The position numbers were made by a program, and so were the translations under genes. A DNA stretch of 64,000 nucleotides from positions 496,001 to 560,000 of the forward strand of contig NZ_JBIWES010000001.1 of NCBI RefSeq assembly GCF_044762665.1, written 5' to 3'. Below, piece by piece: positions 52,407 to 61,649 of this stretch. This stretch comes from Peribacillus frigoritolerans_B. GTDB taxonomy: Bacteria > Bacillota > Bacilli > Bacillales > DSM-1321. Below the pieces are notes generated by a model. The model saw only the letters and a list, made by a program, of their open reading frames with translations. It was not told the DNA's origin and made no database searches. Positions within the stretch are counted from its first letter, which is position 1. Each line of letters starts with the position of its first letter.

Positions 52407-54125
52407 TCAATCTTCCATCGATGATAAATCACCGGTTGGCAAATCAAGTTCCCAAGCTTTCAAGACACGGCGCATGATTTTACCGCTTCTTGTTTTAGGA
52501 AGTTTATCCCTGAATTCAATTTCACGAGGTGCCGCATGTGCTGCTAGACCATGCTTTACAAATGTACGAATTTCCTCAATCAACTCATCGTTCGCATCGT
52601 ATCCGTCACGAAGAGCGATGAACGCTTTGATAATTTCCCCCCGAACCGGATCCGGCTTACCGATGACCCCCGCTTCAGCTACGGCTGGATGCTCGACCAA
52701 CTTGCTTTCCACTTCGAAAGGCCCGACTCTCTCCCCTGCCGTCATGATGACATCATCAACACGGCCTTGGAACCAGAAATAACCATCTTCATCCATATAT
52801 GCTGAATCTCCGGAAACATACCAATCACCTGGCATAAAGTAAGATTCATATTTCGCTTCATTCTTCCAGACTGTCTTCATCATCGAAGGCCAGCCTTTCT
52901 TGATGGCAAGGTTCCCCATCCTATGCGGCGGAAGCTCGTTCCCTTGATCATCCACTATTGCCGCTTTCACGCCAGGAATCGGTTTACCCATCGAACCCGG
53001 TTTGATTTCCAGGCAAGGATAATTGCAGATGACCTGAGCCCCGGTCTCCGTCATCCACCATGTATCATGGATCCGGTGATTGAATACCTTCATTCCCCAG
53101 CGCACCACCTCCGGGTTCAACGGTTCACCGACACTTAAAATATGGCGGAGATTGCTTAAATCGAACCGCTTAACGATTTCATCCCCTGCGCCCATCAGCA
53201 TCCTGAAGGCAGTCGGGGCACTATACCATACCGTGACACCAAAGTCCTCCAAGGTCTTGTACCAGGATTCAGGCTTGAACCGCCCGCCTACAATGACATT
53301 CGAGGTCCCTGTAAGCCAAGGTCCAAAAATCCCGTAAGACGTCCCTGTCACCCATCCAGGGTCCGCTGTGCACCAATACACATCCTCATCCTGCAAATCA
53401 AGGACCCATCTTGCCGTTTGATAATGCTGGATCATCGCATTATGAACATGAAGCACCCCTTTTGGTTTGCCTGTGGAACCGGAGGTATAGTGAAGGATCA
53501 GACCGTCATTCCGATCCACCCATTCAATGTCGAATTTTTTGTCGGCTTCTTTTAACTTCTTATTGAAGTGATGGTACTTTCCTTCTTCTTTTATATTTTC
53601 CCCCACCAAGAAAATATGCTTTAAATGGGGTAATTCATCCACTGGGACGCGCGGCAAAAGTTCAGGTGTCGTCACAATCACACTTGCCTCACTATCCTCA
53701 AGACGATCCCTTATGGCGCCTTCCATGAAGGCTTCGAACAACGGCCCTACGACCGCTCCCGTTTTAATCGCACCCAACAATGCAAAATAAAGCTCCGGGG
53801 AGCGAGGCATGAAGATGAAAACACGATCACCTTTTTCCACATTGGCAATGTTCCTGAACACATTGGCCGCTTGGTTCGTATAATCTTTCATTTCCTTGAA
53901 TGTATACTTTTCATTTCTTTGATCGTCTTTGTAATAAAGGGCCACTTTATTCCTTTTGTATGTTTCGACATGGCGGTCAATGGCTTCATATGCAAGATTC
54001 ACTTTACCGGTTTCAGACCAGGAAAATTCCTTTTCCGTCTCAGACCAGTCAAACTTATTGTATTTTTCATCATAATTCTTTAAATTGAAATTACCTTCCA
54101 CTACTGGCAACGCTTTCACATTCAT
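52407..54125 (-). CDS. acsA: Acetyl-CoA synthetase
   Basis: Activates acetate to acetyl-CoA via acetyl-AMP. The 572-residue product has the same length as B. subtilis AcsA. Motifs: P-loop YTSGSTGKPKGVLHVHNAM (about 197-215), WWMTETGAQ (about 345-353), SGDSAYMDEDGYFWFQGRVDD and the acetylatable catalytic lysine in PKTRSGKIMRR (about 540-550). That lysine is the known target of AcuA, encoded divergently next door. The ATG at 54123-54125 is used; the 30-residue upstream extension crosses the promoter. Predicted sigma-A promoter and a CodY-like site lie upstream. Confidence 0.97.
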   Translation of the reverse strand: MNVKALPVVEGNFNLKNYDEKYNKFDWSETEKEFSWSETGKVNLAYEAIDRHVETYKRNKVALYYKDDQRNEKYTFKEMKDYTNQAANVFRNIANVEKGDRVFIFMPRSPELYFALLGAIKTGAVVGPLFEAFMEGAIRDRLEDSEASVIVTTPELLPRVPVDELPHLKHIFLVGENIKEEGKYHHFNKKLKEADKKFDIEWVDRNDGLILHYTSGSTGKPKGVLHVHNAMIQHYQTARWVLDLQDEDVYWCTADPGWVTGTSYGIFGPWLTGTSNVIVGGRFKPESWYKTLEDFGVTVWYSAPTAFRMLMGAGDEIVKRFDLSNLRHILSVGEPLNPEVVRWGMKVFNHRIHDTWWMTETGAQVICNYPCLEIKPGSMGKPIPGVKAAIVDDQGNELPPHRMGNLAIKKGWPSMMKTVWKNEAKYESYFMPGDWYVSGDSAYMDEDGYFWFQGRVDDVIMTAGERVGPFEVESKLVEHPAVAEAGVIGKPDPVRGEIIKAFIALRDGYDANDELIEEIRTFVKHGLAAHAAPREIEFRDKLPKTRSGKIMRRVLKAWELDLPTGDLSSMED

Positions 54126-54161
54126 ACGACAAACTCCCCCTTCATTCGGCTCTATATTTTT

Positions 54162-54190
54162 ATTATAGTATAAGAAACGAATTATCTCAA
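54162..54190 (-). promoter_or_regulatory. Predicted sigma-A promoter of acsA
   Basis: TTGAGA (54185-54190), 17 bp, TATAAT (54162-54167) on the minus strand. Perfect -10 and spacing. Confidence 0.78.
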
Positions 54191-54203
54191 TTTTTAAAAT
54201 ATT
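54189..54203. promoter_or_regulatory. CodY-box-like site at the acsA -35
   Basis: AATTTTTAAAATATT matches the CodY motif AATTTTCWGAAAATT with about three mismatches and overlaps the -35 box. B. subtilis acsA is known to be repressed by CodY and CcpA. AT-rich context makes chance matches fairly likely. Confidence 0.35.
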
Positions 54204-54448
54204 AAACACTTCCATATTAGGGAAATCCCTTCTTGGTGAATTTTGAAAGTTACTGGAATATTGTTATGGTCAAGGTGAATCCATATGATGGCCGGGAAAG
54301 AAGAAGCACTGTAACAAAAGCGTCTTGAACTTTCTGAATTATGCCCCTTGTTTTCATGTATAATTTATGTAAGCTTTCCATTCGGTAAGTTTTTAAAAGC
54401 AATGAATGCGAGATTGTAAGATTACTACATAACAAGGGTGGTGAAAGA

Positions 54449-55081
54449 ATGGAATATAGTAAGACCTTTTACACTAAGGAACTGCAGACATTAAGCGGAA
54501 CGCTCATCATCGAGGGGCCGTTAAGCGGCGAAAGAATGTCCGCTTATGAGTTTCACGAAGACTTGGTCGCCTTTCGCCCTCCTGCTTTGCAGCATAAAGC
54601 GTTAATAGAGATTGCAGACTTGCCTGAGGGCAGGATCTTCATCGCCCGTGAAAATGAAACAATCGTGGGTTATGTGACTTACTTATATCCCGATCCCTTG
54701 GAGCGCTGGTCGGAAATCAAGATGGATGACCTGATTGAGCTTGGTGCAATCGAAGTCATCCCTAAATACCGGGGTGCCTCCGTCGGAAAGAACCTAATCC
54801 GCCTTTCAATGGAAGACGATTCGGTCGAAGACTTCATCATCATCACCACTGAATACTATTGGCATTGGGATTTGAAAGGGACAGGGCTGAATATTTGGGA
54901 CTATCGCAAGGTCATGGAAAAAATGATGAGTGCGGGTGGCTTGGTTTACTTTGCAACAGATGATCCAGAAATCAGTTCCCATCCAGCCAACTGCCTGATG
55001 GCCCGAATTGGCAAAAGAGTCCCGCCGGAGTCCATCCAGAAGTTCGACCAATTGCGTTTTATGAATCGGTTTATGTATTAA
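54449..55081 (+). CDS. acuA: Protein lysine acetyltransferase AcuA
   Basis: GNAT acetyltransferase that inactivates AcsA by acetylating its catalytic lysine. The 210-residue product matches the family length. The acetyl-CoA site appears as VIPKYRGASVGKNLIRLSM (about 111-129), the R/Q-x-x-G-x-G/A motif, with substrate-facing EYYWHWDLKGTGLNIWDYRKVMEKMM following in pieces (about 142-167). ATG follows GGTGGTGAAAGA. First gene of acuABC; a TATAAT box at 54359-54364 with a weak -35 may be its promoter. Confidence 0.95.
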   Translation: MEYSKTFYTKELQTLSGTLIIEGPLSGERMSAYEFHEDLVAFRPPALQHKALIEIADLPEGRIFIARENETIVGYVTYLYPDPLERWSEIKMDDLIELGAIEVIPKYRGASVGKNLIRLSMEDDSVEDFIIITTEYYWHWDLKGTGLNIWDYRKVMEKMMSAGGLVYFATDDPEISSHPANCLMARIGKRVPPESIQKFDQLRFMNRFMY

Positions 55082-55107
55082 AGAGGCGAGGAAGAGGAGG
55101 AAGGAAA

Positions 55108-55758
55108 ATGATTGTTGAAACAATAATGAATGAGGATATCATCACCCTCACTCCAACGGATACCATCCATAGCGCTGTCTTGATCATTAAGGAGAAACGA
55201 ATTCGCCATATACCCATTGTCGATGACAGCTTTCAACTTGTGGGATTAGTCAGCGACCGTGATATTCGGGATGCTGCCCCTTCTATTTTCCATACCGAAG
55301 AATACAAAAATGATTTACAAAAACCACTATCAAGCATCATGAAAACGGAAATAATCACGGGGCACCCGCTGGATTTCGTGGAAGAAATCGGGGCTGTTTT
55401 TTGCGATAACAATATCAGCTGCCTTCCAATCGTAAAGGGAAGGAAGTTAGTGGGCATCATAACGGGCTCTGATTTACTTCATTCATACGTTGAGTTGACT
55501 GGAGTCAATCAGCCCGGTTCCCAAATCGAAATCAGAATCCCGGATAAGGCAGGTTCCCTTCATGATATTGCCCATATTTTCAAAAGGCGCAATACGAATA
55601 TCCTGAGCACCCTTGTTTATCCTGAAAAAAATGGAACCGATTATAAAATTCTTGTAATTCGTGTACAGACGATGAATCCATTTATGGTGGTGGAGGATTT
55701 GAAGAAAGAAGGCTATACCGTTTTATGGCCTAGTCTACCGGGGATTTCACATGAATGA
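55108..55758 (+). CDS. acuB: AcuB, CBS-pair and ACT domain protein
   Basis: A 216-residue protein with two CBS domains (about 5-65 and 75-130; MNEDIITLTPTDTI and LVGLVSDRDIRDA are typical) and a C-terminal ACT domain (about 137-210, IRIPDKAGSLHDIAHIFKRR in parts). It is needed for acetoin/acetate use in B. subtilis, but its molecular role is unclear; nucleotide binding is likely. The start follows AAGAGGAGGAAGGAAA. It overlaps acuC by eight bases. Confidence 0.94.
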   Translation: MIVETIMNEDIITLTPTDTIHSAVLIIKEKRIRHIPIVDDSFQLVGLVSDRDIRDAAPSIFHTEEYKNDLQKPLSSIMKTEIITGHPLDFVEEIGAVFCDNNISCLPIVKGRKLVGIITGSDLLHSYVELTGVNQPGSQIEIRIPDKAGSLHDIAHIFKRRNTNILSTLVYPEKNGTDYKILVIRVQTMNPFMVVEDLKKEGYTVLWPSLPGISHE

Positions 55759-56932
55759 TACATCCCTTTTCGTCTATTCGGATGAACTTCTTACCTACAA
55801 ATTCAACGATGAGCATCCATTCAATCAAAAACGGCTTAAACTCACGCTTGATTTATTAAAAAAACACCATGCCATCAATGATGACCAAATTATCAAGCCC
55901 AGAATGGCTACCGATGCAGAATTGGAACTGATCCATGATCACCATTATTTAAACGCTGTCAGATTGGCGGGCCAGGGAAAGCTCCCCCCTGAAAAGGCAG
56001 TAAATTATGGACTAGGAACAGAGGATACCCCTATCTTCCCCAACATGCACGAAGCAAGCGCCTTGCTTGTAGGCGGAACTTTGACGGCTGTGGATGCCGT
56101 CATGACCGGTCAATCCCTGCACGCACTTAATCTTGGCGGTGGCCTGCATCACGGTTTCCGTGGGAAAGCCTCAGGCTTTTGCATTTACAATGATAGTTCG
56201 GTCGCGATTAAATACCTGCAAAAGAAATATGGGGCGCGTGTCCTGTATGTCGATACCGATGCACATCACGGTGACGGAGTCCAATGGTCATTTTATGATG
56301 ATCCCGATGTATGCACCTTATCCATTCATGAAACGGGGCGCTACTTATTTCCCGGCACCGGAAATATTAACGAGCGGGGCCAGGGAAAAGGCTACGGCTA
56401 TTCATTCAACATCCCGGTCGATGCGTTCACTGAAGATGAATCCTGGCTCGAATGCTATAGGACTTCCTTTAAAGAGGTCATTGAATTCTTCAAACCGGAT
56501 GTCATATTAACGCAAAACGGAGCCGATTCCCATTATTATGATCCGCTCACACATTTATCTGCCACCATGAAGATTTATAAGGAAATACCAAAGTTGGCCC
56601 ACGAAATGGCCCATAAGTATTGCGAAGGACGGTGGATTGCAGTAGGCGGCGGCGGATATGATATATGGCGCGTCGTTCCGAGGGCTTGGGCGAGGGTCTG
56701 GCTTGAAATGACGAATAATGATATTTCAGGTCCCCTATCAAAGGAATGGCTCGATTGCTGGCAGCCTGAGTCCCCTGTTCCCCTACCGAATGAATGGGAT
56801 GACATGGAGGATATATACGAACCCATTCCGAGGAAGCCTGAAATTACCGAGAAGAATGCCCTGACGCTTGAAAAGGTCCTTTATCCCATCCGGTCTTCCA
56901 AGCAAACAGCGAAAAGCAATGAACATAGTTGA
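55751..56932 (+). CDS. acuC: Protein deacetylase AcuC
   Basis: Class I/II histone-deacetylase-like enzyme that reactivates acetylated AcsA. The 393-residue product has the zinc-dependent motif set: NLGGGLHHGFRGKASGFC (about 127-144) with the catalytic histidines, YVDTDAHHGDGVQWSFY (about 171-187) and QNGADSHYYDPLTH (about 259-272), and the C-terminal GGGGYD (about 302-307). Metal ligands look intact. Overlap with acuB predicts coupling. Followed by a strong terminator; in B. subtilis motPS lies between this gene and ccpA, but here ccpA follows directly on the other strand. Confidence 0.95.
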   Translation: MNDTSLFVYSDELLTYKFNDEHPFNQKRLKLTLDLLKKHHAINDDQIIKPRMATDAELELIHDHHYLNAVRLAGQGKLPPEKAVNYGLGTEDTPIFPNMHEASALLVGGTLTAVDAVMTGQSLHALNLGGGLHHGFRGKASGFCIYNDSSVAIKYLQKKYGARVLYVDTDAHHGDGVQWSFYDDPDVCTLSIHETGRYLFPGTGNINERGQGKGYGYSFNIPVDAFTEDESWLECYRTSFKEVIEFFKPDVILTQNGADSHYYDPLTHLSATMKIYKEIPKLAHEMAHKYCEGRWIAVGGGGYDIWRVVPRAWARVWLEMTNNDISGPLSKEWLDCWQPESPVPLPNEWDDMEDIYEPIPRKPEITEKNALTLEKVLYPIRSSKQTAKSNEHS

Positions 56933-56965
56933 CCAAAAGATCGTTGAAAAACGATCTTTTTTGGT
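56933..56965 (+). terminator. Terminator after acuC
   Basis: Stem CCAAAAGATCGTT / AACGATCTTTTTTGG with loop GAAA. Confidence 0.9.
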
Positions 56966-56985
56966 TTGGTAATACATTGGGGGAA

Positions 56986-57015
56986 CAAAAAGAGAGTGCC
57001 CTCGGGACACTCTCC
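56986..57015 (-). terminator. Terminator after ccpA
   Basis: Minus-strand stem GAGAGTG.CCC / GGG.CACTCTC followed by TTTTTG. Confidence 0.85.
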
Positions 57016-57023
57016 AAACCAGT

Positions 57024-58028
57024 TCATTTCGTTGATTGACGGTTTTCAATCCGATGCGGCAGGATCACTTTTTCAAGACCTTCCTCCACTTGTTCTTTGT
57101 TCATCAACTTTGTAAGAAGCCTCATCGCAACCGCACCAATGTCATATAAAGGTTGAACGATCGTCGTGATTTGCGGACGCACCATCAATGTCAATCTTGT
57201 GTTATCGAAGCTGATCACTTCAAAGTCTTCCGGCACATTATACCCTTTGTCCTGTGCGGCATGGACAATTCCAAGCGCCATTTCATCAGCACCGGCGATG
57301 AATGCCGTCGGTCTGTCTTCAACTTCCAGGTACTTTTCAAAAGATTCAATTCCTGAATCATATGTATAATCACCTTCAACAATATACCTTTCATCAAATG
57401 AAAGACCAGCTTCCTTCAATCCCCGTTTATATCCAGTCAATTTCATTTCATTAATCAGCGCGGAAGGGTTTCCGCTTACAAAAGCGATATGCTTGTGGCC
57501 TTTATCAGCAAAGAAGGTCACTGCGTCGAATGCCGCCGCCTCATAATCAATATTAACCGATGGAACTTGCCCGCTTTCATCCACCGAACCTGCGAGAACG
57601 ATTGGAACCGGTGAATTCTTAAACTCTTTGACATGCTCATCGGAAATGTTGCCGCCCATGAATACGATACCATCCACTTGTTTTCCAAGCATCGTATTCA
57701 GCAAATGGAATTCCTTATCTATATTCTCATCAGAACTGCTTAGAATGATATTGTATTTATACATGGTGGCTATATCTTCTATGCCCCGTGCCAATTCGGC
57801 AAAAAAGATGCTCGAGATATCCGGGATGATGACCCCGACTGTAGTCGTTTTCTTTGAAGCAAGTCCCCTTGCCACTGCATTGGGACGGTACCCTAACTTT
57901 TCAATAACATCGGAAACTTTCTTCCTTGTTGCAGGCTTTACATTTGGATTCCCGTTAACTACGCGGGAAACGGTGGCCATGGAAACATTCGCCTCACGCG
58001 CCACATCATAAATGGTTATATTATTCAT
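57024..58028 (-). CDS. ccpA: Catabolite control protein A
   Basis: LacI-family master regulator that, with HPr-Ser46-P, binds cre sites to control carbon metabolism, including acetate genes found in this window. The 334-residue product has the helix-turn-helix ITIYDVAREANVSMATVSRVV (in parts, about 4-24), the hinge helix GLASKKTTTVGVI and a periplasmic-binding-protein-like core. Strong match to B. subtilis CcpA throughout. The ATG follows TGGAGGAATGGATGA. It follows aroA on the same strand after a terminator; the gap 58029-58348 must hold its promoter, but I could not pick a convincing -35/-10. Confidence 0.97.
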   Translation of the reverse strand: MNNITIYDVAREANVSMATVSRVVNGNPNVKPATRKKVSDVIEKLGYRPNAVARGLASKKTTTVGVIIPDISSIFFAELARGIEDIATMYKYNIILSSSDENIDKEFHLLNTMLGKQVDGIVFMGGNISDEHVKEFKNSPVPIVLAGSVDESGQVPSVNIDYEAAAFDAVTFFADKGHKHIAFVSGNPSALINEMKLTGYKRGLKEAGLSFDERYIVEGDYTYDSGIESFEKYLEVEDRPTAFIAGADEMALGIVHAAQDKGYNVPEDFEVISFDNTRLTLMVRPQITTIVQPLYDIGAVAMRLLTKLMNKEQVEEGLEKVILPHRIENRQSTK

Positions 58029-58348
58029 TCATCCATTCCTCCATTTCTTTCATTTTCCCCATAAAAGACCCGAATTATTTCGAAAAAAAATCTTTTATGC
58101 GTTTTTCTCTATAAGGAAGATTATTTTAGGAACGATCTGCCTAACAAAAAAGCAGTCCTACTCTCTTCTCAGTCAAATATTCAATACCCTATTCAAGTAT
58201 AAAATTCACATAGATATCACTTTATGTATGACCCAATCTTCCGAACAGTTCTCATTCTTGTTATTTATCATACGATAGTCGAATCTTTCCTGCAATCCAA
58301 TAGTGCTTATTTCGAAGCTTTTTCTGCAAAAACTAGTATTTTACCATT

Positions 58349-58379
58349 AAAAAAAGCCCTTGCCAAGTTGGTAAGGGCC
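58349..58379 (-). terminator. Terminator after aroA
   Basis: Minus-strand stem GCCCTT.CCAA / TTGG.AAGGGC followed by a T-run. Confidence 0.85.
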
Positions 58380-58409
58380 GTAAGTAGATCATTTAAAGAC
58401 TTTCTTGGC

Positions 58410-59486
58410 TTATACAGTTACCCAGTTCAAACGTTTAATTTCATCGTAGAATTCATCAAATTGTTTGAAGTCCATTTGCTGTGCAGAATCCGATAGAGCA
58501 ACGGAAGGATCTGGATGCACTTCAGCCATAACACCGTCAGCACCGATTGCAAGAGCCGCTTTAGCCGTAGGAAGCAAGAGATCGCGACGTCCAGTTGAAT
58601 GGGTTACATCAACCATGACCGGTAAATGGGTTTCTTGTTTTAAAATCGGTACAGCAGAGATATCAAGTGTATTTCTTGTTGCTTTTTCGTATGTGCGGAT
58701 ACCGCGTTCACAAAGGATGATGTTGCCATTGCCCTGCGACATGATGTATTCCGCTGCATGAATGAACTCTTCAATCGTTGCAGCCAGTCCGCGTTTTAAA
58801 AGTACTGGTTTATTTACAGCACCTGCCGCTTTTAGCAAGTCGAAGTTTTGCATGTTGCGCGCCCCGATTTGGATGACATCGATATGATCGATTGCCGCTT
58901 CAATATCGTTGGCACTCACGATTTCACTGATGACAGCCAAGCCGTATTCATCAGCAACACGTTTAAGTATTTGTAAACCTTCCAAACCAAGTCCTTGGAA
59001 GTCATATGGAGATGTACGTGGCTTAAAGGCACCGCCGCGCATCAATTTCAAACCTTTAGCTTTAATGACTTCCGCCACCGCAGCTGTCTGTTTATAAGAT
59101 TCAACGGCACATGGTCCGAAAACGAAGCTAGGGATCCCGTTACCTACCAATTCACCCTTAATGTCGATGATAGTGTCTTCAGCCTTTTGTTTTCTTGATA
59201 CAAGAAGCGTTTTCTTCTGATCATCTTTTTGCAGCTCCAAGCCCAATTTAAAGATTTCTTTGAAAATATGTTTAATCGAACCAAGATCAAGCGGTCCTTG
59301 ATTATTGGCTTCGATAAGATCCAGCATTGTTCTTTCACGGACAGGATCGTAACGGTTTACACCTTGTTTTTCTTTAACGCGACCAATTTCCTGTACAAGT
59401 TCAGCACGTTGATTAATAAGATGTAATAACTGAAGGTTCACATCATCCAGTTGATTACGAAGTCCATCAAGCTCTTTGTTGCTCAT
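58410..59486 (-). CDS. aroA: Bifunctional chorismate mutase / DAHP synthase
   Basis: Catalyses the first step of the shikimate pathway (PEP plus erythrose 4-phosphate to DAHP). The 358-residue product has an N-terminal AroQ-type chorismate mutase domain (about 1-85, LRNQLDDVNLQLLHLINQRAELV in parts) fused to a type I-beta DAHP synthase barrel with FVFGPCAVES (about 126-135), MRGGAFKPRTSPYDFQG and LPVMVDVTHSTGRRDLL. The mutase part serves as the allosteric sensor for chorismate/prephenate in B. subtilis. ATG after AAGGGATGG. Confidence 0.97.
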   Translation of the reverse strand: MSNKELDGLRNQLDDVNLQLLHLINQRAELVQEIGRVKEKQGVNRYDPVRERTMLDLIEANNQGPLDLGSIKHIFKEIFKLGLELQKDDQKKTLLVSRKQKAEDTIIDIKGELVGNGIPSFVFGPCAVESYKQTAAVAEVIKAKGLKLMRGGAFKPRTSPYDFQGLGLEGLQILKRVADEYGLAVISEIVSANDIEAAIDHIDVIQIGARNMQNFDLLKAAGAVNKPVLLKRGLAATIEEFIHAAEYIMSQGNGNIILCERGIRTYEKATRNTLDISAVPILKQETHLPVMVDVTHSTGRRDLLLPTAKAALAIGADGVMAEVHPDPSVALSDSAQQMDFKQFDEFYDEIKRLNWVTV

Positions 59487-59772
59487 TACAAATCCATCCC
59501 TTCGTTTTTTAAAATAGAAATCGGTTCAGCGGACTCATACTAAAAAAATCCCATCTGGATCCTCGAACATCCACCCCGATTGTTTTATCAATGAAAAATT
59601 TAGAATATTTCATGTATGATAAAATCAATTATAAATGAAGTGTCCAAAAATGTCACTATATTTTTCTTTAATAATTAAACGCTTTTAAGCATTAAAGTTA
59701 TAAATACATAAAACTAGGTGCCACTCATGCAAGAAACTGAATATTGAAACACGATCCGTTGTAGGAATTATA

Positions 59773-59898
59773 TTGGAAATAGAACAGGAAAGCTATCATT
59801 TAATTGATAATTTCCCTCAAGATCATGGGAAAATGTTTAAATCTTCTGTCACTTGTCTGAGCCATCGAGAAATGTTTAAAGAGTCTTTGTATAGCTAA
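59773..59898 (+). CDS. Possible small ORF of 41 codons, unknown
   Basis: The interval 59487-60014 (528 bp) is otherwise gene-free. A TTG at 59773 follows TAGGA by seven bases and opens a 41-codon frame (MEIEQESYHLIDNF..., ending at TAA 59896-59898). The frame stays open for some 20 codons further upstream, so it could also be the remnant of a longer gene. It contains two similar ATGTTTAAA segments. There is no known domain, and I regard it as weakly supported. Confidence 0.22.
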   Translation: MEIEQESYHLIDNFPQDHGKMFKSSVTCLSHREMFKESLYS

Positions 59899-59973
59899 AT
59901 GAACAGGAAGGGCATCCCTAGAAAAGGTTTCCCCAGGATTAAAATCCTTAGGCCCACCAATCATTGGAATAAT

Positions 59974-60008
59974 AAGAGGCCGGACCCCCTACAAAAGGGG
60001 TCCGGCCT
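59974..60008 (-). terminator. Terminator after ytxJ
   Basis: Minus-strand stem AGGCCGGACCCC / GGGGTCCGGCCT with a loop of about 8 bases, followed by a short T-rich tail. Confidence 0.82.
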
Positions 60009-60014
60009 TCAAAT

Positions 60015-60341
60015 TCATTCTGTAATGGCCTTGCTCAATGAATCATATGTAATCCGCCAATGAGATTCATTCCAGACAGGTTTTCCACTTTTAAAAAGGA
60101 TGGCCTGAGGTGATTGATGTTTGACATCAAATGTTTCTGCCACATAATTGGATAGTGGACGAGCTTCCTGGACGGCTAAATAGGCCGTTTTAAGTTGTTC
60201 GTTCCCTAAGATGTACCTCTCATATTGTTCAAATGCTTCAGCACTTACAGGGCATGTTACGCTATGCTTGAAAAGCAGGAATGTATCCTCTTTTAAAAGC
60301 TCATTGAATTGTTCTTCTGTTTCGATTTTGCTCATGACCAT
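60015..60341 (-). CDS. ytxJ: Monothiol bacilliredoxin YtxJ (BrxC type)
   Basis: A 108-residue thioredoxin-fold protein of the bacilliredoxin class, which removes bacillithiol from S-bacillithiolated proteins. The active site is a single cysteine, KHSVTCPVSAEAFEQY (Cys about 31), with the cis-proline region HQSPQAILFKSGKPVW near residue 80. The ATG at 60339-60341 is eight bases after AAAGGAG; a longer ORF upstream has no support. Last gene of the ytxG-ytxH-ytxJ stress operon. Confidence 0.92.
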   Translation of the reverse strand: MVMSKIETEEQFNELLKEDTFLLFKHSVTCPVSAEAFEQYERYILGNEQLKTAYLAVQEARPLSNYVAETFDVKHQSPQAILFKSGKPVWNESHWRITYDSLSKAITE

Positions 60342-60469
60342 AAAGCAGTCTCCTTTCCTTGTCATATAAATTTTACCATCAAAAAGGCGATGAAGCCATC
60401 GAAGCACTTCACCGCCTTATTCTTCGTTCCTTAATGCCTCTTCATTCCCATTAAAGGAATCTAAGGAGT

Positions 60470-61042
60470 TTAATTTTTTAGTTTACTCTCCGTTTCATCA
60501 AATGCCTTTTTCGCTTCATCAAGTTTTAATTTTGCCGCATTCTTGTTTCCGCTTGTAGGATCTGCAGGATTATTTTCCGGGTCATTTCCATTAGCGAAGT
60601 TCGTTTCGACTGATACGATAGTAGCATCGGTAGTTCCGGTTACATCAATATCCTTATTGCTTGAATTCGTTGTATCATCAGCAGCGTCGCCGTTCTCTTT
60701 TCCCGTTTTCAGGCTCTTCACTTTGTTGACGATATTTGAAGATTTATTGGAAACGATTTCCGTGACTGAGCTTGTTTTTTCTTTTGCAGTATCAGCAAGG
60801 ACTGTACCTTTTTCCATCGCCGTTTGTCTTAATCTTTCTGTTTTCTCTGAAATGTTTCTAGCTTGTTCATTGAAGTCATTCCTTAATTCCTTGCCTGTTT
60901 TCGGAGCCATGAACAAAGCTGTAGCCGCTCCGATCATCCCGCCGATCAAGGCGCCAATCATAAAGTCCTTAGAATTGATCGAGTCGCGTTCGTCCTCATA
61001 TGATTTCTGATAGTCCTTTGTCGGAAATTCTTTTTGAGTCAT
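60470..61042 (-). CDS. ytxH: YtxH-type general stress protein
   Basis: A 190-residue protein with one glycine-rich membrane segment (about 27-47, MIGALIGGMIGAATALFMAP), the hallmark of the YtxH family, followed by PKTGKELRNDFNEQA and an amphipathic helical region (about 55-110). The C-terminal 80 residues are low-complexity N, D, T rich and longer than in B. subtilis YtxH. ATG at 61040-61042 follows AAAGGGGAATGTATT. Middle gene of the ytxGHJ operon; function unknown beyond stress induction. Confidence 0.9.
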   Translation of the reverse strand: MTQKEFPTKDYQKSYEDERDSINSKDFMIGALIGGMIGAATALFMAPKTGKELRNDFNEQARNISEKTERLRQTAMEKGTVLADTAKEKTSSVTEIVSNKSSNIVNKVKSLKTGKENGDAADDTTNSSNKDIDVTGTTDATIVSVETNFANGNDPENNPADPTSGNKNAAKLKLDEAKKAFDETESKLKN

Positions 61043-61089
61043 AATACATTCCCCTTTCAATTTTCAGTTCATTTTTCTTTAACTAGATT

Positions 61090-61599
61090 TTATGATCTGG
61101 AACGTAAAAACCTTTTTTTAGGTAAGTTATCTGTTTCCAGCGCTTCCCTTTCTAACTCTGCCCTTTCTTTTGGGGTCGGGGCTGCCTGTTTGCTTCTGGC
61201 CTTCCATTTGTCCCTGATCTCCATGGCTACATTGCTCCATTGTACAATTTGTGAGATTCTTTCTTGATTATTATCAATCTCAGCCTGCACTTTATGGGAA
61301 ACCTTTTGGATGGAAGAATTAAAGCTAGAGATGGATGTACCTACATCCTTCACCGCATCCACCACCGTGTTCAGGTTTTCTGACTTTTGCTGCAAATCTT
61401 CAGCCAACGTATTCGTTTTATGTAATAACTGAGTAGTTTCGAGCGTTATGCCCTGCATTTGGCTCTCTAGTCCTGTCAGCGTCCGGGCCACACTGTCCAG
61501 GGTAGTTTGAAGTGATGTCAGTACCTTTGTTAGAAAAATAACTAGTACCAAAAAAGCTATAGCTGCAACAGCAGCACTTACGTATAAAATAATCTCCAT
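61090..61599 (-). CDS. ytxG: DUF948 general stress protein YtxG
   Basis: A 169-residue protein: N-terminal membrane helix (about 3-24), then a long helical DUF948 region (about 28-125) with heptad-like spacing, and a basic C-terminal tail. DUF948 proteins resemble chemoreceptor helices without a sensor. First gene of the ytxG-ytxH-ytxJ operon, which is sigma-B and sigma-H dependent in B. subtilis; a good sigma-B promoter is present here. Confidence 0.9.
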   Translation of the reverse strand: MEIILYVSAAVAAIAFLVLVIFLTKVLTSLQTTLDSVARTLTGLESQMQGITLETTQLLHKTNTLAEDLQQKSENLNTVVDAVKDVGTSISSFNSSIQKVSHKVQAEIDNNQERISQIVQWSNVAMEIRDKWKARSKQAAPTPKERAELEREALETDNLPKKRFLRSRS

Positions 61600-61649
61600 T
61601 GGAACACCTCCGAAAAAAATCGACTTATTTAATAGCTGTTAGATATTAA

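Noticed and set aside
54368..54380. TGTAAGCTTTCCA after the acuA -10 box as a cre site
   Set aside because: It lacks the central CG of the cre consensus and is one base short; a CcpA site here is plausible biologically but not supported by this sequence.
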